Source: Owenia fusiformis
Taxonomy: Eukaryota > Annelida > Polychaeta > Sabellida > Oweniidae
DNA: 64,000 nucleotides
Direction of reading: 5' to 3'
Assembly: GCA_903813345.2 (NCBI GenBank)
Contig: CAIIXF020000001.1
Location: 18,497,915 to 18,561,914 of the forward strand
Shown: in pieces, positions 1-13,756 of the stretch
Layout of the letters: the number at the start of each line of letters is the position of its first letter
Position numbering within the stretch: position 1 is the stretch's first letter
Made by a program: the position numbers and the translations under genes
The notes under the pieces: generated by a model
Database searches by the model: none
What the model was told of the DNA's origin: nothing
What the model saw: only the letters and a program-made list of their open reading frames with translations

Positions 1-3000
1 CCCACTTTCCTGACCTTCGACTTTATCTGGAAATATAAGGTAACTTTTTTAAAATACAAAAAAATGAAAGAAATTAACAGTCTTATATCAATATCAAGCA
101 TTACACAGAAAATAGGAGGTGATGCACCAGAAAATTAGCACAATATTGTTCCAGATAAAATTTGTCAGCAGGTCAACTTCTGTGGTCATGTGTTCTTCAT
201 ATTCCACAGCCTGTGTCTGCTCTAGTTACTGTACCTCCATACCCAAACAGCTAATAGACATTGCTTCATCTATGCAGCCCCGTTAAACTTGGAGGACACA
301 CAAGGAAGAATCCCCGCGTGAAGACGAGAAAATCAGTGATGCATTGCCTTTATGTTCAGTATATTTCTAGTTAAGAGATATAATTTTGAAGGCATGCACC
401 AGAATAAATAAGAAGCCAGAAGAGCAAAATGTTGGAACGAAAATTCAATAAATAGTCCTAGCAAACAGATCATATTTTCATTTGATAGCCATGACCTTGC
501 TCATTAAACCTTTGAAGACATTGAGGTTACATTATCCCTTATAAAATTTGTTGCACAAAATATGACACATTCCATTTTTGACATGGTCTCTTCAATACAC
601 GTCTATTACCTTGCTCCTTCAGATCTGTACTTCCTGGTTGGTCCCTGGGGATGGAGTTACCTCGGTTGGGGGCGGAGACCTGGCTTGGGGCAGGGCTTGA
701 AATCTGAGGAGCTTGTGGACGCTGTTTCTTTGCAGCATTGTATACATAGCAGTAACAGCATCGGAAACCTAGAAATATCAATTTATTACAAGGAGTTCAC
801 AAGACATTAACAAGCAAAATGTCACTACCTGCCATTTGTTACAGACACTGAATGCTAGACACCAACTGCCAGACACCAACTGCCATACACCATCACAAAA
901 AGTTGGAGACCACCACTTTTGGTGGTGACATCATAACTTAAGTGCAGTATTCAAAAGTTTGATATATTGATCTACAAAAAATTAATGTTTCTGTGAAAAA
1001 AGCTTACAAAGGGAAGTATTTACATTTATGCCATTCAAAAATGTTACATATGTTTTTCAACGGGAAAAACACGAACAACAAAATATATCAGACCAAATCA
1101 GAATTTTTCACATCAAATACTCTCTGCATTTTGCACAATAATATCAAGATTCTCATATATCTACTTTCGTTTTTAGTGTTTCTTACTTAGATATTCAAAC
1201 TCTTCTTTGAGTGCCATTCCATTATGTGAATGACATTGTTTGCATATAAGGGCATATCGGTTCTGTGGGCCATCGCCTAGAAGGTACTCTATGAGTTTAT
1301 CTGCAGTTGAACATTCCCGTGGCAAGATGGGACGTGGCATGGGGGGACCAGGTGGCCGACCTGAAACAGCATTCAAAAAATTTGGAAAATCAGTTTACAA
1401 GAAGCTATCATTGAAATATGATTGTTTATACACAAAAATCAATAGAAATAACATCAAATCAATTAAGTCCAGACCAATCAGGTCAGCAATATTGACTATC
1501 AGTTTTCTACCTTAACCAATATGATATTTCCCTTGTATCTATAGGCTCTATATGTATTTTAAATTCTAAATGGAATTTTGCTATTTTTTCAAGTTGTGGC
1601 CCCTTTTGATCATATGATTTCAATTGCATGTCAACTTATAACTACCAGTTCATATTATTGAAATTTATAATTAAATATTTTCAATTTTTCATTCAGAAAT
1701 ATTAGGTTTTGTTCAAGTGAATTTATGTGTATGTTCAATCTACTTTATATCAATGAAATGAATGTTTGAAAGAATGTGGTTAAACATGTCTCAGGGAACA
1801 CCTTCTAAAACATCTTTCTCAAATAAATGCTTTTTCTAAATATCATACTCGTAAATAATTTTAATTTTTCTACAGCTCTAAAAGCAACTTCCTAATACTG
1901 AACACATTTTCCACTATTTTGCATGCAGATTAGTTATCTAAACTAATGCATACTGTCTCTAATGATTACCAATTTTCTATATACTGATATCAAGACTAGT
2001 ATCATAGCTTTCCAATGGTACCAAATTTTCCAGAGGGTGTCTCGACTTTTAAACTCCTTACATACAGGACTTCCCACTCTGCACTCAGGTACTAAAGGTG
2101 TTCACTCTATACATATTTCACCATTATGAGAAATCAATTGTATCGGTTTATTCTAAGACACTTTAAATCAGAGAGATGTGATAAGTGTCAGAATGACATT
2201 TCACCGTAATACACCATTTGTTCCGAGCCAATGTGAGAAGCTTGTAAAGCACTACATGAGATAGCAAATTAATGAATATCAACATGCAACCTTCCAATGT
2301 GAGTGCATAGCAGACCAATAAATAAAATAATTGTGCAGGAAAGGTGCAATTTTGTCTAAAATTGAGCTGTATCTATGAGTAACACAACTGCAGATTTTGC
2401 AAACCCTCTCCAGAAAGGTTTTCCACAAACTGATTGCAATCTTATGGTAATTTTAATTCAGAGAAAATAACATGCTCTATTGGGGATCTTTGGTCTCCCT
2501 ATCAAATCTATACAATTGTTAAATTAATTTGAACATGTTATTTAGGGATCTGGCTTTATTGTGCCTTATGAACACTGACAGGCTTTTACATGTATCTTCA
2601 CTTTGGAAGAGGGCTTGAAGTTTAATTCAGGTCAAATAATTGTGTGAATAGTTAACAAATAGTAAATTATACAGTTTGATCTTGGTACAACAGCACATCA
2701 TTTTATTTATGGCCAACAATTTAAATTGAATAAAAAAACAAAAACAACCTTTCAACAGAAATAAATGAGCAGATTTAACGAATTAAATAGAGCTGGCATA
2801 AGCCTTATAGAGCGTTAGCATACTTTTACATGATATCCTTTTGCAGGCATATGTATCCTTCGCATCTAAAACGACACAATTGAGATGAAAAATGTTAATA
2901 TTTTAAAAATTGCTTTATGTTACTTCTGAAGATCAAACTCACTTTAATGCTAGGCTACAGTACATCTATTTCAAATAAGCTTGTGTTGTTTTATAGAACA

Positions 3001-6000
3001 CAATTCAAAGTGCTTAGTAAAACTCTAAAAGATAGTTTTAAGCATTACTGGGATTGTGATATTGTTAGTGGAAGTTTTTTTTTTAAATTCTTACATACCA
3101 TACAGTGGCCCCCTCTGTTGGCTCATGTTGGCCTGGGACATTGGAGTGCCTGGGGGTCCTGTACTTGGCCCTGGGGTGGCTTTGGTATCTTTGGGGGGTT
3201 GGGAAGGAGTGGCATTTGGGGCACCTCGGGATGCAGCAGATCTCTGACGGATTTCTAAAATATGACAAATAAATTTTGTAATTGTCTTTATTTCTAACAC
3301 TTACAATGCAGTAGTACAATTACATGAAGTGCCGTAATGAAACAGATCACTTAAAAATAAAAGGAAACTTTAACTTAATGTGACCTTTTCTATTTACTTC
3401 CATGTTATCTAATATAACATTTATATCAGGTAGTCAATAGTCATTGAACACATGACAATTTCACTGACCTTGACCTTGAGGGGTCCTCATGGGTGTAGCA
3501 CCAGGAGGTGGTTCTAACTTTTTGTAGTTCTCTGGATCAAACTTCTCCAGTATTTCTTTGGCTTTCTTATATGTCTCCTTCTCCATCACCTCATTAAGCT
3601 GTAGTATAGATATCATTTTATTAATTTCATGGACATCCTTTAAGAACCCATCAATCTCTAAACACTAAATGATTTTTTACTGTCTAGCTAAATATAGATT
3701 TTGTAACACATTTAATATATAATTACCTATTATGTCCCTATCATTGAATATATGCCTGATGTCTGTCATCAATATAGCCTGAGCTTACGAGGGCTATATT
3801 TCAACAGAAGAAGATACAGACATAATTTTTATCTTTATTTCCATATGCTACGTTATATTAATGACGTCACACGTCTGTTTGCGAGTGAAATTTGGAAGAA
3901 ATGAAACATGATGTCATAAGATTGTCATGGTAAAAAAGTTTGGCGGCTATACAGGAATATATAGCTGACCTTCAGCTCCATTGACTTCCATACAAATGCT
4001 TCGCTAGGTATGTAATACTCAATAATACGGACATAATTGTTGTATTACATACCTTTACATATTTCCATGGCGACATTATATCAATGACGTGTCTGTGTTC
4101 GAGTGAAATTTGGAAGAAATGAAACATGGCGTCATAAGATCATAATGGAAAAAAGTTTGGCGGCTATACAGGAATATATAGCCGACTTTCAGCTCCATTG
4201 ACTTCAATACAAATACTTCGCTAGGCATGTAATACAAGAAGTTATAGTTTGACAGCTGGTATATATATTATAAACATGAATCAGAGCCATTTTTTGAAAA
4301 AAATTTCAAATGGTTCAAAATTATCTGTCCCAAATGTGAATGCCTCTTTGAAGGATCCATGTAAAGGTTAAACTACTTTTAAAACATTACACGGGCCTTA
4401 AACATGTTAACTGTGCTTTGATTGGACTTCTTACCATTTGTTTTTTCCTGTCCTTCAACTCTTCAAGGGCACTTTCTGAAACACAAAGATTACCAGGCAT
4501 CTTGTAATTTTCATATAAATAGTACTGTGGGTACTGGGCTCACATTGTGTTGCTATATTGATGTTGAACAATAATAACAGGAATCCTATTGACAAAAGTT
4601 TTAAAACTGGCCAATTGTTGGCAGATGGACAGACAGACGGACGGAAAGAGTGTTTGATTGCAATAGCTCACCATGTGAGCTAATAATGATAACTCATAAC
4701 CCCTTCCTTTATATAAGTGTTTTCCTTTGAAATACAAGTTAACATTGGCAATGTGTAAACTTTATACAGTGTGAACAATAGTAAAATAGGACAAAATTAT
4801 ACAGTATATGAAATAAAAAAAAATGATGAAGTCAAAAAATCTACATGTACTTTGAAGAAACAATGGATGATGTCTGAAGCATTGGGAGGATGGATTTTAT
4901 TAACCCTGTGATATTTATTAAGAAATTAAAAAATTAAGAAATCTCTAGGCCATTTTTTCATTTACAATTAGACAGTTCTTGCCAGTGCCAGCATACCTCA
5001 AAAGTCCAGTAGTGCTTTATAGAGTAGACTGTCCTGGCAACCACTTAAGGCAGGAAATCTGGACAGAGACTCTCTTACATGTATATATTGCTAGGTGTGA
5101 AGAGTGGGGGATGTGACATTAGCTCACTTTGATTCTAAAAGATTAACTTGTGAAAATATTATCAGACATGAACAGCAAGGTAGGTTACCCTGATTGCAAC
5201 AGTTCTTTTCAATGTACTAGTAACCTCAGAATAGTTAGGGCAATTTTACAATTCAGCCGCTCCACCCCCACAGCTGGTAGCCATCGTGACTCAGATAACA
5301 AATCATTTCAAATTAACCCCACTGACTTTTTCCCAACCAATCAGTGAGCAGAAGGAAACATGTTTAAATAAATAAATAATGTTTCATTTTGGTCATTACT
5401 GGATAAACAACCAGAACAACGGCAACGCCAAAGCGTAGCGAATCCCATCGAACAGAAATGGCTGGCATTTTTACAAACGAATAGCAAATATCATAAAACA
5501 ACACACCAGAAAGGCCACCATTTTCAAAGTGGTTGCTCAGTAGCCAAGTTGTCATCAGGAGAAATAATATGCTTTTAAGAAGCCACCTCTAAAATTTTTG
5601 AAAAATCGCACACGTACTTGTAAAATAACACACATAAAAATGGTGGCCATTTTTCAAAATGGCCGACTACTCCCCAAAGTTTTATAAGACAATGTGCCAT
5701 GCTTAAAGTATTCACATATCAAATATGAACAAAATCGCTCCACTACTTTTCGAGTTATAGTAAAATACGTTAACATGACGGCCCTTTTTCAAAATAGCCA
5801 CCTTCTACCAAAAGTGTCATTAGAAATAGACAGTGTGCGGTGCTTATAGTATTCACATACCAAATATGAACAAAATCACTCCACTACTTTTCGAGTTATA
5901 GTAAAATATGTTAAAATGGCGGCCATTTTTCAAATTTTTTTCAAAATGGCCACCTTCTACTAAAAGTGTCATAGGACAGTGTGCCATGCTTATAGTATTC

Positions 6001-9000
6001 ACAAATTTGAACAAAATCGCTCCACTACTTTTCGAGTTATAGTAAAATACGTTAAAATGGGGGCCATTTTTCAAATTTTTTTTCAAAATGGCCGCCTTCT
6101 AGCAAAAATGTCATAGGACAGTGTGCCATGCTTATAGTATTCACATACCAAATATGAACAAAATCGCTCCACTACTTTTCGAGTTATAGTAAAATACGTT
6201 AAAATGGCGGCCATTTTTCAAAATGGCCGCCTTCTACCAAAAGTGTCTTTAGACAGTGTGCAATGCTTATAGTATTCACATATCAAATATGAACAAAATC
6301 GCTCCACTATTTTTTGAGTTATAGCAAAAATCGTAAAATGACGAGTAAAGGCCGCCATTTTTCAAGATGGCTGCCACGTGCTTCTTTAATATCTACATTT
6401 GTAACATTATTAATGTCCTTTATAATTTTTTTACATTTAAAACATATTGCTATTACAGTTTTACATATTGCACCTAAATTACTGTAAAATCCGCACTAAA
6501 ATGGCCGCCATTTTGAAATGAGCGGCCATTTTGAAAATCGGCTTTTGAGCAGAACTTCTACCCCCATAGGGTATATGTGTACAAAATATGAACAAAATCG
6601 GGCCAACCGTATTTCAGTTATTGCCCGGACGGACGGACAGACGGACGGACGGAGGCGTTCCCTATATCCCTCCGAACTTCGTTCGATGGGATAATGACTT
6701 CAGACAAAATGACCATATAAAAGAAAACCACTGTTCTGGCAATGACAAGCTCTGATTGGCTTGGCGAGGTCTGAGGTTTGTCTTAAACTGAGTGTAGAGG
6801 AAACCTTTTAAGTAGCTTATTCAAAGGAATGCAAAGGGTAAAGGTAAGTTTGGCAAGGAGATTTAAACACACTTGGTGAATTGTTTGGTTTACTTGTTAA
6901 CTGAAGGTTGGTTTGAACCGCTTAAATCTAAGTCTAAATACAAGTAAAAACAAAATTTGTCCATGTTAGCTTAACACTTGACGCTTAATTTGTCTACCAT
7001 GCTAACATCCTGTTATAAATAAATTTGATCTTGAGATAAATATTATCTGTAACATTACATAAAGAGGTACATAGAGAGATGTATAGCGAGTGCCAAATAG
7101 CAAGTTCATTCAGCTTGGCTTAATGCGATTTACCTATTTCAAAGGATATACTTTTTTGTTTTCAACAATCATAAAAATAGAATAATTTTATAGGTGAAGG
7201 ACGCTAACACAAAGTGAACTGATGAATATGGCCAACAAGGAGACACTCAAGGAGACAGAATATCAAATATAAGCATTCCTTTAAATATACACGATACTTC
7301 AGCAAGGAAGGATACCAATTTATTTAAAGAATGGAAACCTACATGTACAAGAGAGAGATAAATATCATATCTACTTTATTAGTGATTCTCAATGTTGCAC
7401 CTTATACAAAAGGTAATTTTAAAAAATAATAATTTAGTTTATTTATATTGTACAATTTTAGGAAGATGACATTAAAGGCCCTGTACATTAGTTTGAAAAT
7501 ATAGTTTGATCATTGAAATATCACTTTTCATGAATTGAAAAACCATTTGAGATATATAAAGTTGTTAATCTTATATTTTCATATTGTGGAACACATTATT
7601 TTCTGTACTCAAACGAAAAGATCAGGTGATTGTCATATTATCATTATTTCAACCATTCAATCTATGATTTAATGCGAATATAAACTTTAAAAGCTCTCAA
7701 ACTCTATGAATTTGAAGAAAATCTGACAAGCTATTTTATTGAAATCATGACGACAAAAAGCAGAATGCCACCACAATTACTTTTCTGAAAACGCAACCAG
7801 CATGACAACTTTACATCAGTGGTGGAGTTATAACAAATAACAAAAAAGTAAAATATTGAAAATCATAATGTGAGACACAACCTATTCAGACTGAACCCGC
7901 AAAACACTTGATATGAATAACACAAGCAAATGTGATGTGAAGCAAACAATTAATCATTTTTGAATTTGAATTTTGTTTTTCAACTTATAAGTGTTTATGT
8001 TGGATCCAAAATTTTGTGTTATTGGCACATATTCATTTTAAGAAGACAACTGAAAAAATTTGTGAAATCCATTTTATGGAGATATTGATATGCAGTATTG
8101 TTTGACCTCTTTCTCCCCTATTATTTTGAAATTAATGGTTGGCCTGACAGTGACAGGTCATCTCAACCCAGTAAAACTAAACCCATGTCTGAAATTTTGA
8201 ATAAAACATTCCTCTTATAAGAACAACCCTCTCTCACCAAATGTGACAGTTGTAATCAACAAATAGACCAATTAATTGATGTTCATCAAAAGTTCTACAA
8301 TAATGGCAGCAATCTTAAAAAAAATATTTCTTTTTTCCAGGGTCCAGATATGGAGCTGAGGATGGAACAAAATACATTATACCCTTAGTGCTATCTCTTA
8401 CTATCCTAGTGATAGTTACAATAATTGTGTGCTGCCTAACCAGCAAGAAACAATACTTTAAGAAAATTGTAGAATGGTGTTCTACAATTGGTTCAAAAAA
8501 TGGTACAATTACAAGGAAAACACATTCAAAAACAATTCAAAATGCAACCTCCATCCAGATGATAGTTTTGCAACAGAAACCAACAGATATGATAGAAATG
8601 GAAAGTGGAGGGGACATTCCAGTGGAGCCTACATGCATAAATGACAATTATTCCTGTAATCAAAGCGAGGAACATAGTGACACAGAAAAACTTTTGCAAG
8701 ATAAATGTAAAATATCTCATTCTCATCCCCCAGAGATATTCTTAAAGGGGCAACAAAGACTATAGAGAGTAGTTTGGAATAATTTTTGAAAAAATGTTAC
8801 AATTTTACTATATCTCTTGCTCTCATTATTCCATGTCATTTCTATAATAAAAGATTAGATTGAAGATCTGGATTTGATTCTTGTGTAGTCTGCCAAAAAA
8901 ATAAAGAAGGAGTACCCTTCAATTTTGACATTTAAGGTATTCAATAACTTCTGTATTTGATCAAATATCTCAATTCAGAAAATGAAAATATTGCTTCTAC

Positions 9001-12000
9001 ATTTCACCATACTCGAGTCTTTGCTGCAACTTAAATTTAGAAATTATGATAAAACTACTCAAACATACTTTGGTCACATATCGTATGTTGAATCTGATCA
9101 TTGTGAGTTGTAACGAATTTGTTTTGCACTATATTTGGTGAGCAATTCATCAATGAAATTTAATTATCTTATCTTATATATTAAAACACTAAAAGACTGA
9201 CCCATGTGTTCTTTATTGTGCACCACTTGTGAATACCATACATAAACTTACCATTTTTGGAGATTCTCTTCACAAAATACCAATGGAAGATTCTTTTTAA
9301 TAGCCATATTCTGAAAAAATATAAAAAAGTGATTAATAAAAATGGACGACATAAAAAATATGGCAATTGCTCAATAAAAGTGTAATTATGTATCGGATGT
9401 CCCAAAAAATGAGAAACGTTTTGCCAAGTATTTTCTCGGCAACTGATCAATCAAATTCACTGAAAATTTGTACAGAGTAGCCTGAGAGTATCATTAGCAA
9501 AATCTTAAAAAGATCAAGTAAATATTCCGTGAAAATTAAGAAATTCAAAATAGCATGTCAAAAATCCCAATACCAGAGCTCAGCGATGAGACCTCTATAG
9601 TGTTTGTACCAGCTATCAGGTGATAGCATTTGTTTATCAGTCAAACTACTACTAGCCTGTTTGTGTGTCATGTCTACCTAATTCATTTCATTCTTTCCAA
9701 ATATCCAAAATCCATTCATTCTCAAAATTCATTGGAGGTGATATTGTTAGAATAAATACGGAAAGGTATTTTGCTTGGAAATGGATTAATAAGAGACTAT
9801 TACATTGATATTGGTAATTTTGACATATTGTCTTCAATTCTAAAATACACACATAATACGAGGTCAATTTCTTAGACATTTACAGCACTAGCAGAAGATA
9901 CCCTAAAGTGCCTCAACTTGAATTTTAAAATAATTTGACTCATCTATTGCTGAGAAATTACTTGTCAAATTGTTGTTGTTTTCACCATTTTCACCATGAA
10001 TGAGGTTAATTTGTATGCAAATATTTTACCCGTATGTTAATAGTAACACCCACACCTGGTAACTGAAAAGCTAGCCAGTCAAGAGCAAATATATCCAGCA
10101 GCTCCATATAATGGTTTATGAATTCCTCACTTCAGCAACCAGGACGTTATAGGCCATTAACACAACGCAACCAAGACGTTATGAAATTCGCCAGATTATT
10201 TGCCAAAGTCAATGTGTGCTTTTTAGGGGATGTGCGCTCTTTAGAAAGAAAATGGTATTGATGAACCAACAATTTTGAACATTTAATTTTGTCATATAGA
10301 GTATAAAAATATATGCAACCAGTTAAACCGGTATCTACCCAATAAAATACATTGCTTTTGAGTTAAAGGCCCCATGTAAAGTTTAAACCACTTTGGCTTA
10401 TATTATAGTCTTACCCAATTTTATCAAAGTGTGATATGTGAAACTTTTTTTTTTAATTTCAAAAAGTGGTTTTTGATAGACTTTTTGTTCCAAAATTTGT
10501 GAATTTATTTAAAACCAACTTTTAGAGGTCACTCATATCTTCTAATTAGCCACAATTCATACCAATGCATAGCATACATCTTCCCATGTTTTTTGCCGAA
10601 AAAAATAAGAAAATCGGTTGATAAACAAGCGAAAAATGAACTAATCAGTGCATGAAAATGGTTCTGAGAAAAATGCATTTCAATATTTTAGTTCTCATAG
10701 AAACCAATGGTACAATGATATCTAAAACATAATCTATTCTTCCTTTTAACCTGGTTAGACAATCAACATTGGTTTTTTATGAAAGTCTAGCATATTTAGA
10801 AAAGATTGACATCGAAAAAAAAAATTCAATCAATCACTAATGTTTCAAAATATTTTTGATAAGCTAAAACATTGAAGTGGCCCATTAAATATGACATTTT
10901 ATTATTGAAATAATGTGTCTTTTGTTCAATCTTTGCATTGGTGTTAAAAATATAATCTTTTTTGAAATGCATTAAGAAATAATTGATGATTAAGAAATTT
11001 CAACTTTTTTGAAAAATGGCGGGAAATTTGAATATTTGAGAAATGAAATGCTCACAACTTTTTTTTCAAAAAAAATTTTTTGTTCAAAAATCTCTAAAAT
11101 CACTTTTTAAGTCCTGACAAATAGTAAATGAATGATAAGAAAATATTTTCAAACTTTAGACGGGGACTTTAAGCTATCAGCTTCTATCCTGAATTTTGCC
11201 CACCAGTCAAATAACAGTCATAAGTATTTTCAATACTTTGTCTAATTTCAAAGTACTAAATCAGGCACATGGAATCAAAAATGTCCAAAAAAGTAATAAG
11301 TTCAAGATTTTCATACATTGTACCAAGAAATGTCCCTGAAAATCTCAAATCAGTACGAAATGATATGTAGCAAGTCTAAAATTCCAAATTCCAATGCAGT
11401 TACAAAGCCCATACAAGGCATTAACAAGCAAAATGACACCACAAGCCATTTGCTACAGATGCCACCCATCAAATGCCAACCAGTTGGACACCATAACAAT
11501 ATGTCACTTCCACAAGTGACAATATGTCACTACCACAAGTGGTGACATAAAATGATATGTAGCAAGATTCAACTTACATGAGAGGAAATGTTAATAGTGG
11601 TGTAGAGTACAATAGTTTATCCTGCCATCTCTCTGGCATATAATAGAAGTAAAAGAGCAAGCCTGCTATGATGTAACCCACTATAGAGTACAGAAGGAGG
11701 GTGCCTATAATCTTCTTCTGGAGGTCAAGGTTTTGCTGTTTAACTTTCTGGAGGGATTCAATCTCCTGAAAATTATAAATAAATACTCAAATTCAATGAA
11801 TCAAGATGTGGTCAGTATATCATAAGAAGCAAGCAACAAACAAATGATTCATTGTATTAAATGATATTGGCGTGTATGAATGCTTGTGTCTGTCTGAGTT
11901 ACAGGAATTTTTATGATAACTTTTCACTTAAAATTCAATTTTCTTACTACATACCTCTTCTAGCCCTTCTAACTCCTCCACAGTTGATTTCTTTTTCTGG

Positions 12001-13720
12001 AAACAAACACAAATTGAGTAAAAGATGAGATGAATAAAATCACTATACCGGGTAAACCTGCATGTTATTTTCTGGTACAAAAGTACAAAGTCATTCATGG
12101 GGTACTTTTTTGACATTTGGTATGGCAATGGACCCAAATTTTAGGACCTGGTATGAGAATGCCTCCTAAATTATGACTTTTGAGGTATGGCAATGGTCGT
12201 ATTTTTCCACTTTCTGGTATAAGAATGGTCATGGAAAATATGTTACCTCTCACTTGTGGTATGGCATTGGTCTAGTTGTTACACATGTTTGAGGTTGTCT
12301 TGGGTCATTTTCCTCAAAGATCTGCCTTCTTCCCGGGGCTTTACACAATAAATACCCTTGGCCTTATATTTGGACATTTGGTATGGCATTGATCCTATAT
12401 TTGGACATTTGGTATGGCATTGATCCTATATTTGGACATTTGGTATGGCATTGATCTTATATTTGGATATTTGGACATTTGGTATGGCATTGATCCTATA
12501 TTTGGACATTTGGTATGGCATTGGTCCTATATTTGGACATTTGGTATGGCATTGGTCTTATATTTGGATATTTGGACATTTGGTATGGTATTGATCCTAT
12601 ATTTGGGCATTTGGTATGCCATTGGTCTTATATTTGGACATCTGGTATGGCTCATTAGAGGATGAGATGACAGGTATGAAAAACTGAGTTGAAGGGTAAC
12701 AGAAAATAACTATTCTCAATCTCATAAATATTTCTAAAATAATATTAAATATTTTTTCACAACCTTGCTTTTTTAGAGAGTACATGGCAAGTGAAATGTG
12801 ATGATGTCTAGCCATGTTGGCTAGAGACTCGAGTAAACCTATAGTTTGAAGGTATCAATACAAACTTGGACAAAATTTCCTGAGGAGACAATATTCTTAT
12901 TTATACCTAGTTCAGCAGGTTTGAATCTGAGATGACAGATGAGGGGTGCACACAGTGACCACTATCAATCTTCATTCTTCAATATTAGATACATTATTCA
13001 ATATTAGATACATTACATTATTCTATTATATTAGATATTAGATAGATGGTGCTGGCTGTGAGTGCTCTCTATCTTTGCCAAAACTGAGATGACGGGTAAG
13101 AGTTATTCTGTGCCAGCCAATAGTAAACTAGGTATTATTAAAAGGAGTTTCACACACATAAAGGAAAATATAATTCCACTGTATAAATCCATGATCCGAC
13201 CAATTCTAGACTACGGAAATAGCATCTGGCATCCAAGATTCTTAGGCGATAACAGAAAAATAGAGCAAATACAAAGACGAGCTACTAAATTAATACCTGG
13301 AATAAAGGATAAGCCCTACCAAGAAAGACTGAAAGAGCTAAAGCTACATTCACTTCAATATAGATGCAGAAGGGGCGACATGATCCAAGTCTTTAAAATC
13401 ATGAATGGAATCGACACAATAGAGCCAAGCTCCTTCTTTACTAAGGCTACCACTACCACCAGAGGGCATTCCTTGAAGCTATACAAGCATCACTGCAACA
13501 CTACTGTGAGAAGAAACTCCTTCAGCAACAGGGTTATTGATGACTGGAACAGCCTTCCCGAGATGATTGTGATGTCTGACAGTGTAGATCAGTTTAAAGG
13601 GAGGCTAGACAGATTTTGGCAAACTTACCACTATGATATAGTTTAATTAAATATGAACTATAAATAAGAAAGATCTGAGCATTAACAGGACTGTTAGTTA
13701 AGACCTACAAGCTCAGAATC

Positions 13721-13756
<36 letters not shown>

